This document shows positions 46,920 through 55,902 of a stretch of 64,000 nucleotides of DNA, one piece after another. The translations under genes and the position numbers were made by a program. The notes beneath the pieces were generated by a model, which searched no databases, was not told the origin of the DNA, and saw only the letters and a program-made list of their open reading frames with translations. The DNA comes from Salinispora arenicola (GTDB lineage Bacteria > Actinomycetota > Actinomycetes > Mycobacteriales > Micromonosporaceae). The first letter of the stretch is position 1, and every line of letters starts with the position of its first letter. Location: contig NZ_VFOL01000001.1 in NCBI RefSeq assembly GCF_006716065.1, forward strand, positions 2,852,001 to 2,916,000. The letters run 5' to 3'.

Positions 46920-47852
46920 GTGACCACGGCTCAACCACTCATTCAGGCGCGGGGGTTGGTGAAACGGTTCGGCGGCTTCACCGCGGTCGACGCCATCGAC
47001 GTTGCGGTCCGGGCCGGGGAGGCGTTCGGTTTCCTCGGGCCCAACGGCGCCGGCAAGTCGTCCACCATGCGCATGATCGGTTGTGTCTCGCCGCCCAGTG
47101 GCGGGGAGTTGCGCATCCTCGGCATGGATCCGGTGCACGACGGGCCGGCGATTCGGGCCCGCCTCGGTGTCTGCCCCCAACTCGACACTCTCGACCCGGA
47201 GCTGACCGTCCGGGAAAATCTGATCACCTACGCCCGCTACTTCGGCATCACCCGCCGGGTGGCTCGGCATCGCGCTGCCGAGCTGCTTGACTTCGTGCAG
47301 CTCGGCGAGCGGGCCGACAGCAAGGTCGAGCCGCTCTCCGGCGGCATGAAACGACGACTCACCATCGCTCGCGCGCTCGTCAACGAGCCCGACATCGTCC
47401 TGCTCGACGAGCCGACCACCGGTCTCGACCCGCAGGCCCGGCACCTGGTCTGGGAGCGGCTGTTCCAGCTCAAACAGCAGGGTGTCACGCTGGTGCTCAC
47501 CACGCACTACATGGACGAGGCCGAGCAGCTCTGCGACCGTCTGGTGGTGATGGACGGCGGCCGGATCGTCGCCGAGGGCTCCCCTCGCGTGCTCATCGAG
47601 CAACACTCCACCCGTGAGGTGGTCGAGTTGCGCTTCGCGGCAGAGTCGCAGGAGCCGTTCGCCGGCAAACTCGAGGAGTTGGGGGAACGGATCGAGGTGC
47701 TGCCCGACCGCATTCTGCTCTACGTGCCCGACGGCGACGCGGCGGTGGCCGAGGTGACCGCGCTCGGCCTGAGTCCGGCGAACGTGCTGGCGCGGCGCAG
47801 CAGCCTGGAAGATGTCTTCCTGCACCTCACCGGCCGCACCTTGGTTGATTGA
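46920..47852 (+). CDS. ABC-2 transporter ATP-binding protein (DrrA-like)
   Basis: 310 residues. Walker A FLGPNGAGKSSTMRM, signature PLSGGMKRRLTIARAL, Walker B IVLLDEPTTGLDPQA, switch VLTTHYMDEAEQLCD. C-terminal about 80-residue extension typical of DrrA/NodI-type ATPases that pair with ABC-2 permeases. GTG 46920 has TAGGGT ending 6 nt before it. Forms one transcript with two permeases downstream. Confidence 0.92.
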   Translation: MTTAQPLIQARGLVKRFGGFTAVDAIDVAVRAGEAFGFLGPNGAGKSSTMRMIGCVSPPSGGELRILGMDPVHDGPAIRARLGVCPQLDTLDPELTVRENLITYARYFGITRRVARHRAAELLDFVQLGERADSKVEPLSGGMKRRLTIARALVNEPDIVLLDEPTTGLDPQARHLVWERLFQLKQQGVTLVLTTHYMDEAEQLCDRLVVMDGGRIVAEGSPRVLIEQHSTREVVELRFAAESQEPFAGKLEELGERIEVLPDRILLYVPDGDAAVAEVTALGLSPANVLARRSSLEDVFLHLTGRTLVD

Positions 47853-47905
47853 GATACCTGACCGAGCCGGGGCCGGAAGGCCGGGTGGACGGGGAGCGAA
47901 GTGGC

Positions 47906-48706
47906 ATGACACAACTCGCGGTGCGGCGGGCCCGATCGGGTCTGGCGCGGGTGCCGGCGCTGGCGGTGTTGCAGTACTACCTGGTCGGATACCGGCGTAC
48001 CTGGCGGGGCGGGGTCCTCTCGTCGTTCCTGCTACCCACGCTGACCGTGCTCGGTTTCGGCGTGGGAGTCGGGGCACTCATCGACCAGGGTGTCGGCGGC
48101 GTTTCCTACCTGGAGTGGATCGTCGGGGGTTTGCTCGCGTCGACCGCATTGCAGGTGGCGATCACCGAGTCCAGCTGGCCGGTCTACAGCAGCCTGCAAT
48201 GGACCAAGATCTATTTTGCTCAGTTCGCCGCACCACTGCGGGTGGCGGACATCCTCGCCGGTCAGCTGGCATTCGTTCTGTTCCGGGTGCTGGCCTCGGC
48301 CACGGCGTTCCTCGTGGTGACCGGCCTGCTGGGGGCACTGCGCTCGCCCTGGGCGGTGCTGGCGCTGCCGGTGGCGGCGCTGCTCGGCCTGGCTGTGGCC
48401 GCGCCCACCTTCGCCTACGCGGCAACCGCCTCCAGCGACAGTTGGCTCGCGCTGCTGTTCCGTTTCGCGGTGATCCCGATGACGCTCTTCGCCGGGGTGT
48501 TCTTTCCGGTCGAGTCGCTGCCGGTGGGGCTGCGTTGGTTGGCGTACGTGACGCCGCTGTGGCACGCCGTTGACCTCAGCCGGGCGGCCACGCTCGGTGT
48601 TCCGCCGGTGTGGTCGGTCACGGGTCACTTGCTCTACCTCGCCGCCTGGGTAGTCGGCGGGTGGCTGCTCGCCCGCCGCGCCCTCGGCCGCAAGCTCGTC
48701 GTCTAG
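47906..48706 (+). CDS. ABC-2 type permease (first)
   Basis: 266 residues, six membrane helices. FLLPTLTVLGFGVGVGALID and FAVIPMTLFAGVFFPVESLPVGLRWLAYVTPLWHAVDL match ABC-2 permeases of the NodJ/DrrB type. ATG 47906 follows GGGGAGCGAAG; the upstream TTG overlapping the ATPase stop is less likely. Pairs with the next gene as a heterodimer. Confidence 0.9.
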   Translation: MTQLAVRRARSGLARVPALAVLQYYLVGYRRTWRGGVLSSFLLPTLTVLGFGVGVGALIDQGVGGVSYLEWIVGGLLASTALQVAITESSWPVYSSLQWTKIYFAQFAAPLRVADILAGQLAFVLFRVLASATAFLVVTGLLGALRSPWAVLALPVAALLGLAVAAPTFAYAATASSDSWLALLFRFAVIPMTLFAGVFFPVESLPVGLRWLAYVTPLWHAVDLSRAATLGVPPVWSVTGHLLYLAAWVVGGWLLARRALGRKLVV

Positions 48707-48715
48707 GAGAGGTTC

Positions 48716-49525
48716 ATGGTCAGTCTGGTGCTGCCCCGGCTGGTCGACGTCTCGGCGGCGTCGCGCCGGTCGGCCTCGGTGACCGAACGCAACGTCTCGG
48801 CCCTGAAATCGATCTACTGGCTGCTGTTGGTCTCCGGCTTCGTCGAGCCACTGCTCTACCTGTTCTCCATCGGGATCGGGGTGGGGGCGCTGGTCGGTGA
48901 CCTGACGCTCCCCGGCGGAGCCGTCGTCACATACGCGGCGTTCGTCGCGCCCGCGATGCTCGCCTCGTCCGCGATGACCGGGGCGTTCGCAGAGACCACC
49001 TTCAACTTCTTCGGCAAGATGAAGTACATGAAGCTGTACGACGGGGTGATCGCCACCCCGGTGCGGCCGTTCGAGATCGCCCTCGGTGAGCTGGCCTGGG
49101 CGATGCTGCGGGGTAGCGCCTACTCCGCGGCGTTCCTGGTGGTGATGGTCGTGATGGACCTGACCACTGTCGCCCGAGCCGTGGTCGCCTTCCCGGTGGC
49201 GGTGCTGGTCGGTTTCACGTTCGGGGCGATCGGCATGACGATCGCCACCTTCATGCGTAGCTGGCAGGACTTCGACCTGTTGGGGTCGGCGCAGTTCGTC
49301 CTCTTCCTCTTCTCCGGCACGTTCGTCCCGGCGCAGGCCTACCCGACACTGCTGCGCTGGGTGATCGAGGTGACTCCGCTCTACCGTGCGGTGCACCTGA
49401 TCCGGGGGATCACCGTCGGCGGCTCCGGTTGGACGTGGCTGCTCGACATCGGCTACCTGCTGGTGGTGCTGGCCGTCGGCCTGTTCATCGCGTCCCGCCG
49501 GATGAGTCGGTTGCTCTACCGGTAG
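48716..49525 (+). CDS. ABC-2 type permease (second)
   Basis: 269 residues, six helices. LLLVSGFVEPLLYLFSIGIGVGALVGD and FVLFLFSGTFVPAQAYPTLLRWVIEVTPLYRAVHLIRG parallel the first permease, so they are paralogues. ATG follows TAGGAGAGG. With the ATPase it makes a three-gene exporter like DrrAB or NodIJ; substrate unknown. Confidence 0.9.
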   Translation: MVSLVLPRLVDVSAASRRSASVTERNVSALKSIYWLLLVSGFVEPLLYLFSIGIGVGALVGDLTLPGGAVVTYAAFVAPAMLASSAMTGAFAETTFNFFGKMKYMKLYDGVIATPVRPFEIALGELAWAMLRGSAYSAAFLVVMVVMDLTTVARAVVAFPVAVLVGFTFGAIGMTIATFMRSWQDFDLLGSAQFVLFLFSGTFVPAQAYPTLLRWVIEVTPLYRAVHLIRGITVGGSGWTWLLDIGYLLVVLAVGLFIASRRMSRLLYR

Positions 49526-49584
49526 GTGGTGGGCCCCGGCCGTACCTGCCGCGCGTGGCCACCAGCTCGCGGCGACGTGGTCGG

Positions 49585-49608
49585 GCCGGTCGTCCATGAA
49601 CGACCGGC
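49585..49608. terminator. Hairpin between converging exporter and YtxH-like gene
   Basis: Perfect 9-bp stem GCCGGTCGT/ACGACCGGC with a 6-nt loop, between two converging genes. Confidence 0.6.
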
Positions 49609-49631
49609 GTGGTCACGTCGGGTGTGTGCGG

Positions 49632-50054
49632 TTACGGGCTGCCGCTGCCCGCGCCGGACGACGTGGCGCGGGAGGCGCCGCCGTTCGACGGAGACCCGGA
49701 CGTCGAGCCGGTGCCCGACGACGATCTAGACGCTGAGCCGGCGCTCGACGGGCCGGACGTTGCGCTGACGGTGGCTGGCGTGCCGGCGAACGCGTTGTCA
49801 GCGGCGGTCGGGCCCCGTCGCTGGCCGTTGCCGCCGAGCCTGTCGCCCAGCCTGGACTGACCGAGCTTGTCCCGGCCCTCGCTGTAGAACCGGTTTGCTT
49901 GTGCCTGTGCCACGCCCGCCGCCTCCTGGACGGTCGGGTGGTCGAGGATCTTGCGACCCCACACCACCAGGTCCTCGTACGTTTCCCGGCCGGCGCGGGA
50001 GCCCAGGACGAATCCCACCGCCAATCCGCCAAGGAACATGATCTTTCCGCGCAT
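49632..50054 (-). CDS. YtxH-like small envelope/stress protein
   Basis: 140 residues. N-terminal membrane segment IMFLGGLAVGFVLGSRAGRETYEDLV with the Gly-rich GSRAG turn characteristic of YtxH-type proteins. An amphipathic helix follows (VQEAAGVAQAQANRFYSEGRD). The last 60 residues are Ser/Gly/Ala-rich and disordered. Function unknown. ATG at 50054 follows GGAAGGAG. Confidence 0.75.
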   Translation of the reverse strand: MRGKIMFLGGLAVGFVLGSRAGRETYEDLVVWGRKILDHPTVQEAAGVAQAQANRFYSEGRDKLGQSRLGDRLGGNGQRRGPTAADNAFAGTPATVSATSGPSSAGSASRSSSGTGSTSGSPSNGGASRATSSGAGSGSP

Positions 50055-50315
50055 GGCGGCTCCTTCCGTACCTGACAGCTAACTCCCCATCCTGCTCTCC
50101 GCGCTGGACTTTGTGGGCCGCGATGCCGATTTATCCGGAACATCCTGGATATTGAGCTGGTCGGCCTGCCGGCCCCGTCCGCCTTGTCGGCGGCCCGGAT
50201 CGCGATAGCTGCCGTCGATGGGCTCTGGCGGCCCCCTCCACCAGTACCGCCGGGAGTCCTGTACTCTTGTCCCGTCGCACGGCAACCGGTGATCCGGAAG
50301 CCAGCGGCGGCACGG

Positions 50316-50388
50316 TCCCCCGTAGCTCAATTGGCAGAGCAGCCGGCTGTTAACCGGCAGGTTTTTGGTTCGAGTCCAAACGGGGGAG
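50316..50388 (+). tRNA. tRNA-Asn (GUU)
   Basis: 73 nt. Acceptor [15 protein letters not shown] arm GTAGCTCAATTGGCAGAGC, anticodon stem GCCGG/CCGGC with loop CTGTTAA, anticodon GTT. T arm with GGTTCGAGTCC. Discriminator G. CCA not encoded. Confidence 0.97.
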
Positions 50389-50401
50389 CTCCCTCCCCAC
50401 C

Positions 50402-50433
50402 AACGCCCGCCGACCATGTCGGCGGGCGTTCTT
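50402..50433 (+). terminator. Intrinsic terminator after tRNA-Asn
   Basis: Perfect 12-bp stem AACGCCCGCCGA/TCGGCGGGCGTT with loop CCATG, followed by CTT. Starts 14 nt after the tRNA. Confidence 0.85.
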
Positions 50434-50540
50434 ACGCACAACGCCGACCTCGTCGATTCTGCCTCTTCGGGCTGGCGCGACCGGTGCCCCTGTGAGCGCA
50501 CCGTGGCCAGCGCGCCGATGCGGGCGATCCAGCTTCCGGA

Positions 50541-50609
50541 CGACGGTCGGCCGGTTCGGCTGCGGGACGACGGTCGGCCGGTTCGGCTCCGGGACGACGG
50601 TCGGCCGGG
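50541..50609. repeat. 27-bp tandem repeat, two and a half copies
   Basis: Two 27-mers (50541-50567 and 50568-50594) beginning CGACGGTCGGCCGGTTCGGC, differing at one base, then a 15-nt partial copy. Between tRNA-Asn terminator and the MMPL gene. No spacer, so not CRISPR. Confidence 0.85.
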
Positions 50610-50678
50610 CAGGATAAGAGACGGTGACCAAGACCCCTGACGCGTCGAATCAGTGCATCGATTGCTGGGTGGGTGCAG

Positions 50679-52823
50679 ATGTCCAGGAAGGCTGGTCGGG
50701 GCCGGGGCACCCTGGTCGCCCTGCTCATCGCGCTCGCCTGGCTGGTGATCGGCGGCCTCGCCGGGCCGTACACCGGCAGGCTCGGTGAGGTCACCACCAA
50801 CGACAACGCCGCCTTCCTTCCCGCCGATGCCGAGGCGACCCGAGCCCAGGATCTGTCCGAGCTGTTCGTTGACCGACCGACCACCCCGGCGCTCGTCGTC
50901 TACGAACGGACCAGCGGCATCACCGACACGGACCGGCAGCAGATCGCCGCCGACGCGGCCGAGATCGCCGAACTGCCCGGCGTCGTCGGCCCACTGCCGC
51001 CGCCGATCCCCAGCGCGGACGGACAGGCCGTCCAGCTGGTCGTCCCGATCGACGACGAGCAGGGTGAGGAGATCGCCACCGTCGTGGCGAACCTGCGGAG
51101 CGTCACCGGCCAGGAACGGGATGGTCTCACCATCAACGTCGCCGGCCCGGCCGGCCTGCTCGCCGACCTGATCGACGTCTTCTCGGCGGTCGACGGGACG
51201 CTACTCCTGGTCACTCTCTGCGTAGTGCTGCTCATCCTGCTCGTCGTCTACCGCAGCCCAGTACTGTGGATCTTCCCACTGCTCGCCGCCGGCATGTCGT
51301 TCTCACTGGCCACGACCATTGTCTATCTGCTCGCCGACGCCGAGGTCCTCACACTCGACGGTCAGGCGCAGGGCATCCTCACCGTGCTGGTCTTCGGCGC
51401 CGGCACCGACTACGCCCTGTTGTTGGTCGCCCGGTACCGGGAGGAACTACACCGGCATGACAAGCCCGGGTCGGCCATGCTGGCGGCCTGGCGCGGCGCA
51501 GCCCCGGCGATCGCCGCCTCCGCCGGCACCACCATCGCCAGCCTGCTCTGCCTCCTGCTGTCCAGCCTCACCTCCAACCAGGCACTCGGACCAGTCGCCG
51601 CGATCGGCATCGCGGCCACCCTGCTGGTGCTGCTCACCCTCCTACCCGCCCTGCTCGTGCTCGGCGGACGCTGGGCATTCTGGCCCCGCCGCCCCCAACT
51701 CGACTACGCCGAGCCGCAGACCGAACACGGCATCTGGGGTCACGTCGCCCGGTTCGTGGCCCGCCACGCCCGACCTGTGTGGCTGGTCACCACGCTCGCG
51801 TTGGCCGCGCTCGCCCTCGGCCTCACCCAACTGGGTGCGACGACCCTGGGCGAGAGCGACCTGTTCACCGAACGAACGGACTCGGTCGCCGGACAGGAAG
51901 CCATCGCCCGCCACTTCCCGGCCGGCACCGGCAGCCCGGCGATCATCTTCACCCGCCAGGACACCGCCGAGCAGGTCGCCACCGTGGCTGAGGGCCTGCC
52001 GGCCGTCGTGGCGGTACGGCCGGTCACCGACAGCCCGACCGCCGGCCCCGGCCCGGACGCGGCCACCGGTCCAGACCCGACCGAACCGCCGAAAGTCGTG
52101 AACGGTCTCGTGCAGCTCGAGGTGACACTCGCCGACCTGCCGGACTCCGACGGCGCCGAACAGGCCGTCCGCGAGCTTCGGGTGGCGGTCCACGCCATCC
52201 CCGGAGCCGACGCAGTCGTCGGTGGCGTCACCGCGATCAACGTCGACACCGCTGACGCGTCCACCCGGGACCGCAACGTCATCATCCCGGTGGTCCTCGG
52301 CGTCATCGCCGTCATCCTGGCGCTGCTACTGCGCGCCCTGATCGCCCCCCTGCTGCTCATCGTCACCGTGCTGCTGTCGTACGGGGCCACGCTGGGCCTG
52401 TGCGCGCTGATCTTCAAACACCTCCTCGGTTTCCCCGGCGTGGATGCCTCGTTCCCGCTGTTCGCCTTCGTCTTCCTGGTGGCCCTCGGCATCGACTACA
52501 ACATCTTCCTCATGAGTCGAATACGACAGGAGGCAGTGAAGCGGGGCACCCGCTCCGGGGTGCTGCACGGGCTCGTCGTCACCGGAGGCGTCATCACCTC
52601 CGCCGGCATCGTGCTCGCCGCGACGTTCAGCGCGCTGGCCGTACTCCCGTTGGTTGTGCTCATCGAACTGGGCATGGCGGTCGCCGTGGGCGTCCTGATC
52701 GACACGATCGTCGTCCGCTCGCTGCTGGTGCCCGCCCTCACCTACGACATCGGGCCGAAGATCTGGTGGCCGAGCCGGCTGGCCCGAATCAACGGCGAAC
52801 GGGAGGCGCGTCATGCCGAATGA
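50679..52823 (+). CDS. MMPL-family RND transporter
   Basis: 714 residues, two repeats of six helices each separated by large outside loops. First half: LIALAWLVIGGLAGPY, VFGAGTDYALLLVARYREE. Second half: FVFLVALGIDYNIFLMSRIRQE, the paired GxDY motifs that relay protons. Exports lipids or hydrophobic compounds in actinobacteria; substrate unknown. ATG 50679 preferred to GTG 50673. Overlaps the next gene by 11 nt. Confidence 0.93.
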   Translation: MSRKAGRGRGTLVALLIALAWLVIGGLAGPYTGRLGEVTTNDNAAFLPADAEATRAQDLSELFVDRPTTPALVVYERTSGITDTDRQQIAADAAEIAELPGVVGPLPPPIPSADGQAVQLVVPIDDEQGEEIATVVANLRSVTGQERDGLTINVAGPAGLLADLIDVFSAVDGTLLLVTLCVVLLILLVVYRSPVLWIFPLLAAGMSFSLATTIVYLLADAEVLTLDGQAQGILTVLVFGAGTDYALLLVARYREELHRHDKPGSAMLAAWRGAAPAIAASAGTTIASLLCLLLSSLTSNQALGPVAAIGIAATLLVLLTLLPALLVLGGRWAFWPRRPQLDYAEPQTEHGIWGHVARFVARHARPVWLVTTLALAALALGLTQLGATTLGESDLFTERTDSVAGQEAIARHFPAGTGSPAIIFTRQDTAEQVATVAEGLPAVVAVRPVTDSPTAGPGPDAATGPDPTEPPKVVNGLVQLEVTLADLPDSDGAEQAVRELRVAVHAIPGADAVVGGVTAINVDTADASTRDRNVIIPVVLGVIAVILALLLRALIAPLLLIVTVLLSYGATLGLCALIFKHLLGFPGVDASFPLFAFVFLVALGIDYNIFLMSRIRQEAVKRGTRSGVLHGLVVTGGVITSAGIVLAATFSALAVLPLVVLIELGMAVAVGVLIDTIVVRSLLVPALTYDIGPKIWWPSRLARINGEREARHAE

Positions 52824-54054
52824 CACCGACGTCGTGATCGTCGGCGGCGGCCTGGCCGGGCTGGCGGCGGCTCGACGGCTGCACCGCGCCGGGGTGCCCT
52901 GGCGGCTCCTCGAAGCGAGCGGCCGGCTCGGCGGCCGAGTCAGCACCGACCCCGTCGACGGATTCCTGCTCGACCGCGGATTCCAGGTGCTCAACACCGC
53001 GTACCCACGGCTCGGCACCCTGCTGGACGTCAACCAGCTCGGTCTCGGCTACCTCGTCCCGGGGGTGCTGGTCCGCCACCGCGACACCCTCACCAGACTG
53101 GTCAACCCACTGCGTGAGCCCGCCGGTGCGTCCGGCACCATGCTTGCCGGGGTCGGGTCACTGCTGGACCGGCTGCGGTTCGGCGTACTGGCCGCCAGCT
53201 TCGCCACGCTGCCCGCGCGGCGGCTACTCGAGGCCCCGGAGACCACCACGGAGACGGCACTGCGCCGCGCCGGCCTCTCCAACACGATCATCGAGGAACT
53301 GCTGCGACCGTTCCTCTCCGGTGTCTTCATCGACCGTCAGCTGGAGACCTCCAGCCACGTCCTCGCGATGGTGCTGCGCTCGTTCGTCCGCGGACGCATC
53401 GGCCTACCGGCTGAGGGGATGGCCGCACTGCCGTCCGCGATCGCCGCCCCGCTCCCCGCCGACCTGATCGACCTGGAAACCCCGGTTGGCCACGTCGCGC
53501 CGGGCCGGGTGCGGACCCAGAACGGTGACATCGCCGCCCGGGCCGTCGTGGTCGCGGTGGACCCACCCTCGGCGACCACCCTGCTGCCGGCGCTTACTCC
53601 GGTGCGGATGCACAGCTACACGACCTGGTACCACGCCACCGACACTGCACCCCTGGACGAGCCGATCCTGCTCGTCGACGGGGACCGTCGAGAACTGATC
53701 ACCAACACCGTCGTCGTCAGCCGGGCGGCACCGACGTACGCGCCGACGGGACAGCACCTCGTCGCCACCTCGGTGGTGGGCCCCGCCGTCCCACCCGAGC
53801 CGGTCATCCGGGCCGAACTGGCCCGCCTCTACGGACGCTCCACAGCCGACTGGAGTCACCTGACCACCATCACCCTTCCCGAGGCGCTCCCCGCCGCACC
53901 GCCGCCGCAGGGCCGGCTGCGGCGGCCGGTGGCACTCGGGGGTGGCCTCTTCGTCGCTGGTGACCATCGGGACAGCCCGTCGATCCAGGGTGCGCTGACC
54001 AGCGGCTGGCGTACCGCCGGCGCGGTCCTCGCGTACCTGAGACCACCGGCCTGA
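52813..54054 (+). CDS. FAD-dependent oxidoreductase (amine oxidase/protoporphyrinogen-oxidase-like)
   Basis: 413 residues. N-terminal dinucleotide fold VVIVGGGLAGLAAARRL with GRLGGRVSTD; C-terminal FAD motif FVAGDHRDSPSIQGALTSGWRTAGAVL. Family includes phytoene desaturase-like and protoporphyrinogen-oxidase-like enzymes; the substrate is not evident. ATG overlaps the MMPL stop by 11 nt, so export and oxidation may act on related lipids. Inference only. Confidence 0.85.
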   Translation: MPNDTDVVIVGGGLAGLAAARRLHRAGVPWRLLEASGRLGGRVSTDPVDGFLLDRGFQVLNTAYPRLGTLLDVNQLGLGYLVPGVLVRHRDTLTRLVNPLREPAGASGTMLAGVGSLLDRLRFGVLAASFATLPARRLLEAPETTTETALRRAGLSNTIIEELLRPFLSGVFIDRQLETSSHVLAMVLRSFVRGRIGLPAEGMAALPSAIAAPLPADLIDLETPVGHVAPGRVRTQNGDIAARAVVVAVDPPSATTLLPALTPVRMHSYTTWYHATDTAPLDEPILLVDGDRRELITNTVVVSRAAPTYAPTGQHLVATSVVGPAVPPEPVIRAELARLYGRSTADWSHLTTITLPEALPAAPPPQGRLRRPVALGGGLFVAGDHRDSPSIQGALTSGWRTAGAVLAYLRPPA

Positions 54055-54195
54055 CGGCTCCTCGGCGGGGCAGGCCGGACGCACGCTGTTATTCTCGCGT
54101 TGCCCATCGTGCTACTGCGTCTGACGCCGTGACCGAGGGAAGCTGGTTCGTGCTGGCCGTTGATCGACCAGGCGGGTACGATCCAGCGCGGTGCC

Positions 54196-54272
54196 GGGGC
54201 GGTAGCTCAGCCGGTCAGAGCAGGGGACTCATAATCCCTCGGTCGCGGGTTCAAGTCCCGCCCGCCCCACCA
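54196..54272 (+). tRNA. tRNA with CAU anticodon (elongator Met or Ile2)
   Basis: 74 nt plus encoded CCA. Acceptor GGGGCGG/CCGCCCC, anticodon stem GGGGA/TCCCT-like with loop CTCATAA, anticodon CAT. T arm GGGTTCAAGTCCC. The stem resembles tRNA-Ile2 (lysidine) as much as elongator Met; initiator is excluded because the anticodon stem lacks the three G-C pairs. Borders the NRPS locus. Confidence 0.9.
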
Positions 54273-54484
54273 TCAAGAAGCGCGCTTGACCTGGGGTTTC
54301 TTGCCACTCTTGCGATCTATTCCACTGCTCAGTGTCGATGCGGAGGGCCGCTGTGTGCCCGACGTGAGCCCGGCGGATCGCTTGGAGTCGACAGCACCGG
54401 AAGGTTGCCCGGTCCGCCAGATCGCACTTCATCAACCCGACGTGGAGTCCTGCCGATAGCCGACCTCAGGCGACGTAGGGACAA

Positions 54485-55438
54485 CTACGCCGACTTCGGC
54501 TTCCGGGCGGTTACGATGAGGTACTCCGACATCCGCCAGCTGGACACGAACATGTCCATCTGGCGACGCCACGCCTTCGCGCGGGCGTCGGCGGTGACGA
54601 GGTCGGCGTCACGACGCAGGATCTTCTCCGGACGGTCCGACCGGCTGACCCGCTCCCAGTGCCGGGCGAAGTGGGGGAAGACTCGCTCGCTGATGTCCTC
54701 GACGGTCACGTCGGTGAAGCCCGCCGAACGCAGCTGGCCGGCGTACTCGCGGGCGGGCACTAGGTTCACCGGCGGAGTCTTCATCACGTCGCCGATGTAT
54801 CGGTCGAGCCGCGACCGCAGCGGCCCCGGCAGCAGCCGGCGGGTGCGCCTGCGCATGGCGTCGGCGCTCGCCGTGGGTACGACGTCGGCGAGGCCGACCC
54901 GCCCGCCGGGGCGCAGCACCCGGAGCGCCTCGGCGAAGAACGCCCGCCGGTCGGGGAAGTGGAAGGCGCACTCCAGCGCCAGCACCCGGTCGAATGACTC
55001 GGCCGGGAAGGGCACGTCGGTCGCGTCCCCACGGACGAACTCCGGCGAATCCCCGGTGCGCCGGGCCAGCGCCATGTCGACGTGCCGCTGGGTGATGTCC
55101 ATCCCGACCAGCCGGCCCCGGGCCGCACCGTCGGAGGCGAGGCGCTGCTGAAGGAGGTATGTCGACTCGCCCGGCCCGCAGCCGACGTCCAGCACGTCGC
55201 AGCCTGCCTCGACCCCGGCCGCGTCGGCCAGCTTGACCGCCAGGTTACGGCTGGCCCCGGTCATCGACCGCGTCTCGTCGGTCCAGTAGCCCAGGTTACG
55301 CCACTGTGGCGGCCCACCGCTACCGGTCTCGCCGTGCAGGCTCTGCCACGCGTGCATCACCTCGCCGTACCACTGCTCGACGCCGGTACGCCTCATCAGC
55401 CGAAAGTCGGCCAGCGGCCTTCTCCGGGTCGGCAGCAT
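54485..55438 (-). CDS. Class I SAM-dependent methyltransferase
   Basis: 317 residues. Methyltransferase_11-type fold: VLDVGCGPGESTYLLQQRL (motif I), GMDITQRHVDMA, FVRGDATDVPFPAESFDRVLALECAFHF, LRPGGRVGLADVV. Resembles sterol/tocopherol-type C- or O-methyltransferases of natural-product clusters. ATG 55438 follows GAGGGAG. Divergent from the NRPS gene, with a 464-nt gap, so it may be the first visible tailoring gene of that cluster; that link is inferred. Confidence 0.88.
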   Translation of the reverse strand: MLPTRRRPLADFRLMRRTGVEQWYGEVMHAWQSLHGETGSGGPPQWRNLGYWTDETRSMTGASRNLAVKLADAAGVEAGCDVLDVGCGPGESTYLLQQRLASDGAARGRLVGMDITQRHVDMALARRTGDSPEFVRGDATDVPFPAESFDRVLALECAFHFPDRRAFFAEALRVLRPGGRVGLADVVPTASADAMRRRTRRLLPGPLRSRLDRYIGDVMKTPPVNLVPAREYAGQLRSAGFTDVTVEDISERVFPHFARHWERVSRSDRPEKILRRDADLVTADARAKAWRRQMDMFVSSWRMSEYLIVTARKPKSA

Positions 55439-55902
55439 CGGATCTCCCTCGGGCGTCGGGGCTGCAGCCGTGCCGACCGCGATCCGGCTGGCACGGTCGC
55501 GGGTGGCGTTGACGGCACCTCCGGTGGGCTCGGACAACGGTCACGGTATCGAGGAACGCCGACGCGGGCACGGCCACGGCGGCCAGCCCTTTCGAGGTGT
55601 CCGTTGGTGGTGCGCCGACAGGGCGGTCGCGTACCCGCTCGGTCCCTTCAGGATGACCGGCCGGCGGGCGAGCCGGCGACGGCGGGCACCGCGCACACCG
55701 ATCCGGCCACCGGTCGGCCACAGGACCGGGCCATTTCGGGCACGGCCGAATGGCCCTGCTCCGCCCCGGAGAGAACGACCAGACGGGCAGACCGAGGGGT
55801 ACCGCCCCGGTGCTAGATGAGGCACGTCAGGCGGGACTCCCGAGGTCGTCCGAGCCGGTGGCAGCGTGAAGCCAGGACACGACGGCGGGAGGACACGTGG
55901 CC
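55439..55902. other. Divergent control region of methyltransferase and NRPS
   Basis: 464 bases without a credible gene. Contains the inverted repeat at 55728-55756 and, for the NRPS, GGGAGG at 55887-55892. Confidence 0.6.
55728..55756. promoter_or_regulatory. Inverted repeat upstream of the NRPS gene
   Basis: GGGCCATTTCGG (55728-55739) and CCGAATGGCCC (55746-55756), paired except for one bulged base, with a 6-nt centre. About 147 nt before the NRPS start. Could be an operator or a hairpin in the leader; undecided. Confidence 0.5.

Noticed and set aside
50541..50609. Possible CRISPR
   Set aside because: Repeats are directly abutting with no spacers and no cas genes nearby.
54270..54484. Integrase or att repeat after the CAU tRNA
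   Set aside because: No coding signal for an integrase and no second copy of the tRNA end was seen in the window.
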